Source: Kitagawia praeruptora (Eukaryota > Streptophyta > Magnoliopsida > Apiales > Apiaceae). From it: DNA of 64,000 nucleotides. Position 1 is the first letter of the stretch; each line of letters begins with the position of its first letter. The stretch spans positions 108,582,501 through 108,646,500 of the forward strand of contig CM075353.1 in the NCBI GenBank assembly GCA_037693485.1. Direction: 5' to 3'. Shown here one piece after another: positions 44,626-56,500 of this stretch. The notes below the pieces were generated by a model. It was given only the letters and a program-made list of their open reading frames with translations, was not told the DNA's origin and ran no database searches. The translations under genes and the position numbers were made by a program.

Positions 44626-45560
44626 GGGAACGCCCTATACTTCAAGGCGTCACTTGCAGGTTGCAACAGCAGTGCGTTTGAAAATGTCCTAACGTGATTT
44701 GCGGGATCACCCGTTCCGTCATAAGCCTTAATAGTTGGCATCTTGAACTTCTTGGATATACGAGCATTCATTACCTCCTCAGTAAACGGGGGTGTGGGAT
44801 CATCCGGATCTCCTAGCGGCATCAAATCTTTGGGGTTACTCCTGGGAGTTTCTACCCTTGCTGTTTTATCAGATGGGGCATCAGCCCTTCTTTGCCTCCT
44901 CGGAGGTCTTTCCAAATCGACAAAAGGAATCCCTCCTGAAGTTGGAGGAGGTCCATTCTTGTTCAAACTTGCTTGTTCCCTTGCCATATCTTCCTTCAAT
45001 TTTAAGATCTCGGCCTCATAAGCCTTAATCCTCTCAGCAGTTGTCGAAGGGAGTCCATGGTGAGTAGTTCGAGTTCTTCTTCGAGGTTCTTTGCTTGCAC
45101 GTCGCCTCCTTGGGGCTTCATCACGATCGTAATCATCATCAGAGGACGAGTCATCCGTATAAGGACCAGAAAAATCGCGATAATCTCGGTCTCGGATATA
45201 GAGGGCATGACCACTTGATCCAGCTCCTTGAGTAATAGGAGGGTAGTTAGGTAGCCCGTACTTCGGATTAGTGCTTACGGAGAGATCCATAGTATGGATC
45301 TGAACCCCAAGGGGAGGGTTGTTGGGATCAACAATTAAAGGAGAAACCACCACCTGGAGGGGATTAGTCCCTGGATTTGTGTGGATGATCGGAGGTAGCG
45401 TACTCTCAACATGGGAAGTCGTCCCTAGGGGTTGAGAAACTTGATGCAGAACGATTGTCCCGGTCGTCGGGGGCACCGGATCTGTCGCTGGCGGGGCGGA
45501 GGTGAGTGGAATAGGGTCGGTAGTTGCTGGTGTTCTTCGTGTTTGAACCATGGTTGACAT
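44626..45560 (-). pseudogene. gag: Tat-type gypsy gag N-terminus of unit G, truncated
   Basis: N-terminal gag of a Tat-lineage gypsy, starting at the ATG at 45551 (MVQTRRTP) or 45560. It has a Pro/Thr-rich start, an acidic-then-basic stretch (DDSSSDDDYDRDEAPRRRR), a short coiled coil (AERIKAYEAEILKLKEDMA) and the start of the gag fold (KKFKMPTIKAYDGTGDPANH). It is nearly identical to 51616-52554. It breaks at 44626 by fusion to the LTR of copia F, so the frame there runs into unrelated sequence. Confidence 0.9.
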
Positions 45561-45584
45561 TCTCTTCCCACAGACGGCGCCAAA

Positions 45585-46178
45585 TGTTGTGGATTAAAAT
45601 CTAGGTCACGAATTTGTAATTAATGCTAGGGTTCGGGAGCTTCTTGCTTCAATGGCTGTTTCCGTGTTCGAGACTAATTGGTCCTCACAGAGTGCCTACG
45701 TATCTCATTATTGAGAATCAAGCCAAGACGTAGTTCTAGGTGATGGTGCCCTCGAGGCTATGGAGGCGAGAGCTCACCTAGGACGTAGTGGCTTGCATGT
45801 CCTTATTCGAGAATTAAGCCAAAACGTAGTTCTGCGATTGAGGGGTCAGACCCTTTATATAGGCTGAGAAGCCCTAGAATCGTAGTAGGGTTAGGTGACT
45901 TGGTGGGCAAGTCACCGACTAGAAGAAGGTTCTAGTCTCCTTCCATTCAAGAATCAGTTTCCATGTTGAGATATGTATCTTGGAGGCTAAATCAGGCAAG
46001 AGTTATATCCTTGTTTGACTCTTATTTGTTGAGCTGTTTATTACCCCTAATATTAATTACAAAATTAATATTATAATTAGGGTTTGGGCCCATCTGCTGG
46101 GCCCCACGTTTGGACCATTCTAGGTTTAATTAATACCACATTAAATGTGTCTTTAGGGCTTATTTTTAGCCCATATCT
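45585..46178 (-). repeat. Shared LTR of Tat units H and G (594 bp)
   Basis: Same length and about 97-98% identical to 52588-53181. On its left side a primer site (minus strand TTTGGCGCCGTCTGTGGGAA, ending about 45566) and gag G follow, as after a 5' LTR. On its right side a polypurine tract (minus strand GTTGGGGGGCAAA, 46179-46192) precedes it, as before a 3' LTR. It therefore serves as 3' LTR of H and 5' LTR of G. Its first base pair is AG instead of TG. Confidence 0.85.
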
Positions 46179-46289
46179 TTTGCCCCCCAACTTCTAGAAA
46201 AACTGATCAGGTTTTCCTTAACAGTCCTTTTTCGAGACTCGGGTCAGGGTTCATTTCTCTTACGTGAGTATTTTCAACAATATCATCTT

Positions 46290-46620
46290 AATGTAAAGTG
46301 TGGAGCGACCGACGCATTTACGACGATGTTGAACGACACTAAGCGGTGTTAAATGGCACTAGACAGCGCTAATCAGCCATAAACAACGTTTGAACAGTGT
46401 TAAACAATGTTAAATAGCATAAAATGGCACTAAAGGCACTAATCGGTGCTAAACAGCGCTAATCGGCACTAATTTGTGCTAACAGGCACTAATCAGTGCT
46501 TAAACAGCACTAAACGGTGCTAATCGGCACTAATTTGTGCTTAACCGGCACTAATCTGCGCTAATCGGCACTAATCTGTGCTAATCAGCACTAATCTGTG
46601 CTAATTGGAGGAGATTAGGG
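46290..46620. repeat. Satellite-like array of CACTAAT/GTGCTAA units
   Basis: About twenty irregular copies of a 15-18 bp unit alternating GGCACTAAT and TGTGCTAA, so neighbouring units form short inverted repeats (AGCAC / GTGCT). Part of the 3' non-coding region of Tat element H. Confidence 0.85.
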
Positions 46621-46674
46621 ATAACTGCAGCCTCTTCCGGGCAGCTAGCCAACCGACAAGGGTCCTGGTCAGCT

Positions 46675-47680
46675 ACCAGGTGCTCCTGGTCGGCTGCCAG
46701 GTGCTCCTGGTCGGCTGCCAGGTGCTCCTGGTCGGCTGCCAGGTGCTCCTGGTCGGCCAAACCCTTCCCATGGCACCTGGTCGGCTGCCAGGTGCTCCTG
46801 GTTGCCTTCCAGGTGCTCCTGGTTGCCTGCCATGTGCTCCTTGTTCGTCGGCAAGTTGACGGGAGATCCATGTTGACTTTAATGATGCCACACGATGTTT
46901 AAACGACGTTTCAATGTTTGTTAAACGACGTTAAATGGCATAAAACGGCACTTCATGGTGCTAATAGACTCTATACGGCGCTAAGTTGAAGGTCGATGTT
47001 TGTCCCGGAAAGTAAGAAACCTTCAACAGAACCATCAAATGATCCAACCAACTGACGGGAGGTGCCAAGATGGATGACGGGAAGTCAGCTGATGCCCCTT
47101 CGTGGCACCTGGTCGACTGCCAGGTGCTCCTGGTCGGCTGCCAGGTGCTCCCGGTCGGCCAGACCTCTTCCATGGCACCTGGTCGGCTGCCAGGTGCTCC
47201 TGATTGCCTGCCAGGTGCTCCAGGTTGCCCGGGAGTGCCTGAACGACATTTCAATCTATGTTGAACGACGTTGAATGGCATAAGACGGCACTACGCGGTG
47301 CTAATCGATGCTTGAACGACATTTCAACCTATGTTGAACGACGTTGAATGGCATAAGAGGGCATTACACGGTGATAATCGATGCTTGAACGACACTTAGT
47401 TGGAGGTCAATGTTTGTCCCAGAAAGTGAGAAACCTTCAACAGAACCATCAAACGATTCAACCAACTGACGGGAGGTGCCAGGAGGTCGGCTGAACCCCT
47501 CTGTGGCACCTGGTCGGCTGCCAGGTGCTCCTGGTCGGCCTGCCAGGTGCTCCTGGTCGGCCAGACCTCCTTCCTGGCACCTGGTCGACTGCCAGGTGAT
47601 CCAGGTCGGCCAGACCTTCTCCATGGCACCTGGTCGGCTGCCAGGTTATCCTGGTTGCCTGCCAGGTGCTCCTTAGTTGC
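46675..47680. repeat. 21-bp tandem repeats in higher-order 420-bp units
   Basis: The unit GGTGCTCCTGGTCGGCTGCCA occurs in three clusters (46678-46835, 47109-47225, 47505-47670). A longer segment with TTTGTCCC...AAACCTTCAACAGAACCATCAAA appears near 46995 and 47410, so a higher-order period of about 419 bp is present. Open frames across this array simply follow the 21-bp period (seven codons) and are not genes. Confidence 0.88.
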
Positions 47681-47699
47681 TTTGTCGTGCCTCTCGGAG

Positions 47700-48410
47700 C
47701 TTTTCGCAATGTCTGGAGTCTCGTTCTTGAATCATGACCTTGATTTTTGGTTGTTAAGTACCTCCTTTCAAAGCATAGTTAGTCTTTTCATTAGAAAAGC
47801 TAATCTCTTGCAATCCATCTTCCTTAAACGTAATTAACTCTTAATGCTCAGTTAAACGCTCAAGCGCAGCCTGGTGCAATTTACTCGCTTGTTGAATCCT
47901 TGGTCTTGAACCTTGAGTTCATTCATGGTTGTTGGTTATCATCAACCCTTAACTCTCATTCTAAGATGTAAAAATGATGAAGTCCCTTAGTTCTTTCCCC
48001 CCTTGCTACATATGGTAGAGATCTTGATTCTCGGTTGATCGTTCAAGAAGTTCCCTTGCCACTCAGCACTTGACTTCAAGTTTGGTATGCCTTGGCTGGT
48101 TGTCAACCCTTTATCTTGATTCTAGGTTTCCAACCTTCTTCTTATGCTCACAGGACCTTACTTTGGTTTGAATTCGATTGACGGCTCTTGATCCAAGTCC
48201 TTAAACTTAAACGACAAACTCGATTGGAGGCAGACAGCCTTTTTGGCCATCAAGGCTAAAATTTTGTGTCAGGATTTGAGATTCAAGATTTTAAGTATGG
48301 AATGACAAAGGACCTCTTATCTCAACATTCTCACTAATAGTTTCTGTGCCTTCATGGCATTATTAGGGAGCCAACCAGTCTCAGGATGAGCTTTTAAGAG
48401 GGTCTATCTT
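47700..48410 (-). other. 3' non-coding region of Tat element H
   Basis: About 0.7 kb between the RNase H remnant and the tandem repeats, T/C-rich on the plus strand, with no ORF of note. Integrase would be expected between RNase H and the LTR but is not recognisable here. Confidence 0.5.
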
Positions 48411-49219
48411 TCAGCTTACATCAACTGGTGCTACCAATTTCGAATTGACGGTCGGGGCCTTCAAGACCTGGAAGTAAACACTTCCTACATAATTCTCTAT
48501 CTTAGAAGAAGCGAACTTAGAGAGGGCATCGGCCTTAACGTTCTCTTCTCTTGGGATGTGCTCTACATAGCACTCGTTAAATTGAGTCATGATAGCTTTC
48601 ACAACTCGCAAATATTTTGCCATAGTTTCATCCTTGGCCTCAAACTCACCATTCACTTGCAAGACTACCAATCTTGAATCCCCACAGACTTTGAGATTCT
48701 TGACCCTCATGATTCTGGCCAAGCCTAAATCGGCTGTCAAGGCTTCATACTCAGCTTCATTGTTGGTTGTCGGAAAGTCCAACTTCAAAGCATATTCAAC
48801 TGTGAACCCATCGGGGCTTTGCAAAACTAAACCTACACCACTGGATTTTGTTTTTGATGCTCCATCAAAATAGAGCACCCAATACTCCTTCAGATCAGGT
48901 ACAAGTTCTTCATCCTTATTCTCACTTTCTTGGTTGGATACTATCTCCTGCCCTCGACTTCTTGGTTGCCAATGGTACATTCAACCACGAAGTCAGCCAA
49001 TGCCTGGGCCTTAATGGCTATTCGAGGCTCATACGTGATGTCAAATTCTCCAAGTTCAATCGCCCACTTAATTAACCTTCCACCGGCTTTCGAGCTATGT
49101 AATATGCTTCTCAACTGCTGGTCCATGAGGACTTCAATGTTTGTCTTGGTCTTGGGTGTTGAACGTCGATGTTCGAAGGTTGAACGCCAATGTTTGAAAT
49201 CAAGGGTTTTCAATCTCAA
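48411..49219 (-). pseudogene. pol: End of RT/first RNase H and second (archaeal-type) RNase H of Tat element H
   Basis: The first piece (49219-48941) is the region linking RT and RNase H (QQLRSILHSSKAGGRLIKWA, ALADFVVECT). After a frameshift near 48960 the second piece carries the RNase H domain typical of Tat elements: YFDGASKTKSSGVG, NNEAEYEAL, GDSRLVV and ENVKADALSKFAS supply the acidic residues. The sequence ends at the stop at 48411. Most of RT upstream and the integrase downstream are missing, so the element has large internal deletions. Two RNase H modules confirm the Tat lineage. Confidence 0.88.
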
Positions 49220-50001
49220 AGGTGTTTTAAATCACCAAACATCTATTAGAGCTGGTGGTCCAAGGCTAGGGGGTTTCCGGTTAGCCCAACGAGGTCTTGA
49301 AAGTCCATGACCCCCTCGAGCTTGGCCTTCATAACTAACCTTGGCCTTCATGGCTGATCTTGGCCTTCATGGCTAACAACTTCTGTTCTTCAACCTAGGA
49401 TTCGGGGTTGATTCCTCGATTTAGATTTCGATAAATGCAATCCCGTTGGTTTCTTGCCTTTTAAACTTCTGAGACGAGAGCTTGCTTGATCTTCTTAATC
49501 CTTGCTTAAGGTTATCTATTGACCTTCATTCTTGGATCCTTAACCCAGGTACTTAATAAGTATTGAAGAGTAGCTAGTCCTTCACATCCTCGGCCTTTCA
49601 TGGCTTTGATTATTGCATGTGGCTTTTATCTTCTTGTCTTTTATCACAGACTTAAACTCTTACTTGGTCGCGTTGTAACCTAACTCTTGACCCTTATCCT
49701 TATTAATACATTTGTTCGTTTTCCATTCGCGTATTCTTTTATTTTCGGTACTCGGTCATCCTTGACTTGCACTCATCGGGTGTTTGGCACATAAATAAAA
49801 TCACACAGTCAATGAATGGAATTCAAACTTGCATTAATAACTTAAAATGGGTTCAACCCTTACATAGAGTACTACTATCCTACTCGGAGCAACATGCTCT
49901 GCAATGGTTTCAATGAACCTTATTTCTACTTCTACTAGATAAATATGAAGCTAGGTCCTACTAGGATAACTTGAGCCCATCGGGGCTTTGCAAGACTACG
50001 T
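49220..50001 (-). other. Scrambled internal region of Tat element H
   Basis: About 0.8 kb where RT should be, but no RT motif is visible. Positions 49975-50130 are a second, degenerate copy of 48805-48970 (RNase H start), showing internal duplication. Confidence 0.6.
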
Positions 50002-52554
50002 CTACACCAGATTTTGTTTTAGATGCTCCATCAAAATAGAGCAACCTCCACTCCTTTTGGTCTCCTCCTTATTATTCTGAAGTTCACTTCCTGCTTGGGG
50101 TATTACCTCCTGCCCCCCGACTTCTTGGTATTCCTTACCTCTACGGACATCCATCTCTTCAATCGGAAGGACCTGCCCCCCGATTCCATCAGGCCTTAAC
50201 GAGGCTACATAACAGCTTCGTGCCATCTTTTGATCACCTTTATGTTCTCCAACACCATTCCGGGTTGGGAACTTGATCTTCATATGATAAGTTGAGGCAA
50301 CAGCCTTGAATGCATGAAGTCCAGTCCTTCCGAGGATAGCGTTGTACGTTGAAACCGCCTTGATTACTAGGAAGTTCAACATCTGAGTGGCCTTCTTGGG
50401 CTCCTGTCCAATAGTCACGGGCAATTGAATAGTCCCTTCAACTTTAGATCCTACTCCATTAAATCCATATATAGGCATGTTATTGGGGGTCAACTGAGAA
50501 TCATTGTAACCCATCTTCACAAATGCATCATGAAATAGAACGTCAACGGAAGCTCCATTATCTATCAAGACTCGCTTCACTTCTGAGTTTCCAATTACAG
50601 GAGTTATGACCAACGGGTCATCATGGGGGAACTTCACCCCTTCAAGATCAGAATCATCAAAACCAATTGCGATTTCAATCCTAGCCTGCTTCGGGGCCTC
50701 TCCCACGATGTGTATCACTTCTCTAGCATAAGCCTTCCGAGAATTCCTTATTGTGCCGGCCGCAGTCGGGCCTCCTGAGATCATGTTGATTACTGGCCCT
50801 CGGGGTTGTGGGTTGCGATCGTGAACGTCATCCCTTCTATTATAATCTCTAATTTGATTAACACGATCTTCACCCTTAGTGAAGTGGCTCAATTTCCCTC
50901 TACGGATTAAAAACTCGATCTCATCTTTGAGTTGCTTGCAATCATCAGTGTCATGCCCCACATCTCTGTGGAATCTACAATACTGATTCTTGTTTCTCTT
51001 TGCGGGATCACCCCTGAGTGGTTTCGGCCATACAAAATCTTTATCCTTCTCAATGTCCAACAAGATTCGACTTCTAGAAGTATTCAACCTTGCATACTCA
51101 GTGAACCTCGGTCCTTGGTTCTTCTTAGGGGCATAGTCGGAGTCCTCGCTAGTTCGGGGATACTTGTCCCTAGCATCCTTCTCGTGGTCATCATACTCAT
51201 GGTCTTGCTTTCGCTTCTTCGTATCATTGTTACCCTTGCCATTGTTTATCATGACATCCTTTTTGGTACTATCCTCGGCCTTGATATACTTATCAGCCCT
51301 CCGTTGGAGTTCAGCCATATTCTCAGGTGGATGCTTTGCCAATGACCTTTTAAAGTACAGATCAGTGGTGCCATGCTCCAAGGCTACCATGGCCACCTTG
51401 TTCTCTAAATCAGTGATATGCAATGTCTCCTTGGTGAACCTCTTAAGATAATCTCTCAGATTCTCATTCTTCCCTTATACCACATACATGAGAGATGCAG
51501 AACTTTTCTCATGAACTCTTCCACTGATAAACTGACTAACAAAGGCAGCACTTAGCTCCTTGAAAGATCCAACTGAGTTCGCAGGTAAGCGGCTGTACCA
51601 TCTTTGAGCCATACCCTACAGGGTTTGAGGGAACGCCCTACACTTCAAGGCGTCACTTGCAGGTTGCAACAGCAGTGCGTTTGAAAACGTCCTAACGTGA
51701 TTTGCGGGATCACCCGTTCCGTCATAAGCCTTAATAGTTGGCATCTTGAACTTCTTGGATATATGAGCATTCATTACCTTCTCAGTAAACGGGGGTGTGG
51801 GATCATCCGGATCTCCTAGCGGCATCAAATCTTTGGGGTTACTCCTGGGAGTTTCTACCCTTGATGTTTTATTAGATGGGGCATCAGCCCTTCTTTGCCT
51901 CCTCGGAGGTCTTTCCAAATCGATAAAAGGAATCCCTCCTGAAGTTGGAGGAGGTCCATTCTTGTTCAAACTTGCTTGTTCCCTTGCCATATCTTCCTTC
52001 AATTTTAAGATCTCGGCCTCATAAGCCTTAATCCTCTCAGCAGTTGTCGAAGGGAGTCCATGGTGAGTAGTTCGAGTTCTTCTTCGAGGTTCTTTGCTTG
52101 CACGTCGCCTCCTTGGGGCTTCATCACGATCGTAATCATCATCAGAGGACGAATCATCCGTATAAGGACCAGAAAAATCGCGATAATCTCGGTCTCGGAT
52201 ATAGAGGGCATGACCACTTGATCCAGCTCCTTGAGTAATAGGAGGGTAGTTAGGTAGCCCGTACATCGGATTAGTGCTTACGGGGAGATCCGTAGTTTGG
52301 ATCTGAACCCCAAGGGGAGGGTTGTTGGGATCAACAATTAAAGGAGAAACCACCACCTGGAGGGGATTAGTCCCTGGATTTGTGTGGACGATCGGAGGTA
52401 GCGTACTCTCAACATGGGAAGTCGTCCCTAGGGGTTGAGAAACTTGATGCGGAACGATTGTCCCGGTTGTCGGGGGCACCGGATCTGTCGCTGGCGGGGC
52501 GGAGGTGAGTGGAATAGGGTCGGTAGTTGCTGGTGTTCTTCGTGTTTGAACCAT
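50002..52554 (-). pseudogene. gag: Tat-type gypsy gag and protease of element H
   Basis: One frame from ATG 52554 with two nonsense codons: TAG at 51616-51618 (TL-stop-GMAQRWY) and TAA at 51475-51477 (VV-stop-GKNESLRDYL), both explicable from CAG and CAA. Order: Pro-rich N-terminus, acidic and Arg-rich stretch, coiled coil, gag fold (KMPTIKAYDGTGDP, SFKELSAAFVSQFI), zinc knuckle of Tat type (YCRFHRDVGHDTDDC), then protease with VLIDNGASVDVLF and AILGRTGLHAFKA. The last 25 codons run into the duplicated RNase H piece in a wrong frame. Not functional as it stands. Confidence 0.9.
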
Positions 52555-52587
52555 GGTTGATGTTTTCTTCCCACAGACGGTGCCAAA

Positions 52588-53181
52588 TGTTGTGGATTAA
52601 AATCTAGGTCACGAATTTGTAATTAATGCTAGGGTTCGGGAGCTTCTTTCTTCAATGGCTGTTTCCGTGTTCGAGACTAATTGGTCCTCACAGAGTGCCT
52701 ACGTATCTCGTTATTGAGAATCAAGCCAAGACGTAGTTCTAGGTGATGGTGCCCTCGAGGCTATGGAGGCGAGAGCTCACCTAGGACGTAGTGGCTTGCA
52801 TGTCCTTATTCGAGGATTAAGCCAAAACATAGTTCTGAGATTGAGGGGTCAGAACCTTTATATAGGCTGAGAAGCCCTAGAATCGTAGTAGGGTTAGGTG
52901 ACTTGGTGGGCAAGTCACCGACTAGAAGAAGGTTCTAGTCTCCTTCCATTCAAGAATCAGTTTCCATGTTGAGATATGTATCTTGGAGGCTAAGTCAGGC
53001 AAGAGTTATATCCTTGTTTGACTCTTATTTGTTGAGCTGTTTATTACCCCTAATATTAATTACGAAATTAATATTATAATTAGGGTTTGGGCCCATCTGG
53101 TGGGCCCCACGTTTGGACCATTCTAGATTTAATTAATGCCACATTAAATGTGTCTTTATGGCTTATTTTTAGCCTATATCA
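52588..53181 (-). repeat. 5' LTR of Tat element H (594 bp)
   Basis: On the minus strand TGATATAGGC...ATCCACAACA, followed by the primer site TTTGGCACCGTCTGTGGGAA (one base changed from that of G). The right flank is GGAAT, for which a partner cannot be tested because the left end is truncated. Confidence 0.9.
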
Positions 53182-53273
53182 GGAATGTACTATTCTCCAT
53201 AGTGATTTGAGTAGCCGCGCCATCCTGAAATGCAGTTAATATCCTCAAATGCAGTTAATGACCTAGATTTTAA

Positions 53274-53456
53274 TACTCCCTCCATCTCATATTATGTGTC
53301 CTATTTGAGAAAAAAAAAATATCCCATTTTATGTGTCTTGTTCGTTATCCAATGCAAATAGTCTTTCATTTTATATTTCCAATAGTTGGCTAATAAAGTA
53401 ATAGAAGGTTTTAAACTCATGGAGATTAATAAAACAAGAGTAAGTCTTGTGGAGTA
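53274..53456. mobile_element. Stowaway-like MITE, right end decayed
   Basis: TA followed by CTCCCTCCATCTCATATTAT, the hallmark terminus of plant Stowaway/mariner MITEs. A much-changed right end TGTGGAGTA is about 180 bp away. AT-rich inside, no ORF. The neighbouring 53182-53273 and 53457-53509 are unassigned. Confidence 0.5.
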
Positions 53457-53509
53457 ATTAATGATGGTGAATCCCAAGTCTAATTATGAGAATTTAGTTG
53501 CATAGTTAT

Positions 53510-56500
53510 TGTAAGAACCCTAATTTTTGGTAATATTTTATTTTATTTAATATCTTGTGGCAATGACAATGTGGAACCTTTCTGGTCATCCCTGTTGATT
53601 AATTGAATTGATTGTCTGAGAAACTGTGTTGTAGTATTCACTATGTAAGATAAAAAGGGAGATTGTGAAGGCAAGAGTCGTATTGTTAGTAAGATTTATA
53701 AAACTTGGGATTTGAGAATGATTAGAGTGTTAAAAGATTTATTAAGGATTATGACAAGGAATTATGGACATTCGAGGAATTTACACAATTAGTACTTAAG
53801 GAATTATAGGGGAAATCTCTACGCGACAAAATATTATTACGAGAGATTAATTATGATACGATATGAATTGAGGATTAAGTGACAACCATTGGTGGAGAAA
53901 TAATAATACAAGGAAGGATATTGCATGCAAGTGTCATGTAACTAGCTAGTTAGGAAATGAACTAGAAAGCAAAAAGCATAAAGTAACTAGATGAATAGTG
54001 GAAAGTACATGCACCATGCTTTAAGGGACAAGAGGGTATGGCTTGACCTAGGGGCTAGCTACTAGGCTTGGATGCATGTGACTTATACATATCTACACAT
54101 ATCACATTACTACATCTCACAATTCAAACCAAGCAACAAAACAAACTCTCTCTCTCCCTCTTGCAAACTCTCGGCCTAAACAAGAAACAAGGAAGAAAAT
54201 TTTCTTTCTTCCACTTCTCTTCACTCACAATTCAAGGCATAATTCCTAGGCACTCTACATCATCTAGACAAGGTATGTTAGTAATTTCAAGCCATTTCAT
54301 CCACCCAAATTCAAGTTACAAATTGTTAAAGATTGGGTGAATATTAACCATGTTTGATTTTCTTTTAGATCTTGGATTGTAAGGGTTGTAGGAGACCATT
54401 CAAGGTGTTATTAAGTTGTGTAAAGCTTATCCAAGGCTCCTAGGTGCTCAAGAAGGTATAAAAATCACAAACCCTCTTGGTTATGTAGTATTTATAAGGT
54501 TTGGTAGTAGATCCATGTATTTATGAGCTAATCTTGGTTGTATATGTGTTGGATAGCATGGATCTTGAATTTTGATGTTGAGATTATGACTTTTATGACT
54601 ATGGATAGTATATATATCACCATGAGTGTTATGAACCATGATTTGAGTGTATTAAGTGTTGGTTGTATGGTGGAATTGTGGAAAATGATTGATCTAAGTA
54701 GTATGTGCATGCTGAGTTTTTCCAGGAGCAATGACCTGTATTGTAACACGGTTTTGAACCCCCAAATGTTGTCCCCTGATGTCCTACCTTATATTTTTGG
54801 AAAGATAAATGAATTTAGTTTCTGGAAATGTAAGGTTCATGGCTAGGTGATGTGTAGATTTTAAGTTATGGCCGGAGGAGTGAATTGTGTTTCTGGACTA
54901 TGGACTGCACTAAGTGACCCCCTTGTGAGCTTTGTTTAAACCCCTAAAAATTTATGTGGGATCATGTAAAAATTAGAGAAGCTAGGAAATACAGTGGTGA
55001 AGGCTACCCAAAAAGAATTGGATTAAAATACGAATTTTTGAATTTTATAAAAATGCTAGAGTAAATTTCGCGCAAGGGAAAAAGTCGTTAGTGGAGCATA
55101 ATTCTAGGAGTAATGGTTATGGTTCGAATGTGGTAACTAAATTAAGTCGAATAAGTGACGAGCGTAATCGAGTGATGGCATGGACCTATAGAGGGGCTAG
55201 AGTGTCATAAGACGAAGTCATTAAGTTAATTTCGTGCCCCCTAAAACCCCGTAATTAAAGAGATATTGTTAAGGTACTAACGAGCGGTTATTGCTTATGT
55301 ATAGATCGTTCCACTCCGCACGCTCGACCACCCCAACCAAACCAAGGCAAGTTTACTTTTCAAAACTTATCCATATACAAGGACTTTCACTGTTGTGTTT
55401 GTAGTTTTCAATTATATCAAATGCTATGTTTATCGAAGTATTAATGCAATTGAGATGTATAAGTACATATATGTTTGCACCCCTTGAACTTAGAATGAAA
55501 TGTTTTCTTCGGACAACGACTCTAGCAATAGAGGTCGTAGCGGTCCGTATATACTATTGACCGGGGAGCGGTATATTATTATATCGTAATTAAATTGCGA
55601 AAACCCGAAAGTTCATTCGGGGAGTATCGTATACTCAAGTAATTATTTTTATATCTTCGTAAATACTCAAAATATCTATCTTGGATTAAAAGCTTATTTT
55701 AATTAAATAATTATTTTATTAATTGTTTATATTAAATCTCAAAATATTATTTATTAATTATTGTTCATTATTTCAAAGACAAAACTAATCCAAGATACCT
55801 TTATCGTTTTCAAACTCGAACTCTTTCGAACCCAAAACATTTTCGAAAACCCCCGGTCAGGTTTTGTTTCTTGTACGTTTTTTTTTAAAGAATTATCGGT
55901 CGACTGAGGTCGAACTTCAACTACTCGAATTTTCTATCAAAATGATTTTTGAAAAGAAAAGAAAAAGGGGACTCTGGCAGGTGTGGGAATCGTTGACGAA
56001 CGATTCCCGGGATGTGTAAGCGGCCGTGAGCCAGGCGGTCCATCAATTATTATTCCGGCCCAGGTGTTGCCGAAGGATGATTACGGATGTAGTTTTCATC
56101 GAGGGTGATTACGGATGTAGTTTTCACCCAAGGGTAGTTACGGATGTAGTTTCTATCCTTCTACTAGTAGAGAAGACCCGCGGATTATTGGACTTGGATG
56201 TGGCGACTGATCATCGTCAATCCTTGTCAGGTTTTTATGTTTTCTTCCAGTCCCATCCTCCACTTTGGAAAAATACTCAAACACTGCTTCTTGGGCCTAA
56301 GTGCCAAGTTGCCGATAGTGTGGTTTTTGATGAGAAAATATTGACATCGTGCAGTATCTAGAACTGCAAGATTTTCTATAAAGACTGGCACGTGTTAGTG
56401 CACTCTTGCAATTGTTTCAAAGAATGAAATGTTTTTGTATGAGAAACCTTCTAAGCTAATGGAAGGAAAAAGGTTTGCAATGATGTATTCCCTGTACAGT

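Larger units (their letters stand above)
44626..53181 (-). mobile_element. Tat-type gypsy tandem H-G (LTR-int-LTR-int, truncated)
   Basis: From right to left: LTR, primer site, gag-protease, RNase H piece, tandem repeats, polypurine tract, LTR, primer site, gag start, break at 44626. The single middle LTR belongs to both units, as left by unequal recombination between LTRs of neighbouring or sister elements. Confidence 0.85.

Noticed and set aside
44743..45214. ORFs of 70-92 codons overlapping Tat gag
   Set aside because: Shadow frames of the gag, repeated in both copies because the gag is repeated.
46675..47680. CRISPR-like array of regularly repeated 21-bp units
   Set aside because: Units are contiguous tandem copies without unique spacers, in plant retrotransposon DNA.
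46581..47709. Several overlapping ORFs of 60-106 codons with EHLAADQ-type repeats on both strands
   Set aside because: The 21-bp tandem repeat is a multiple of three, so open frames arise in many frames at once. No start context or conservation suggests a protein.
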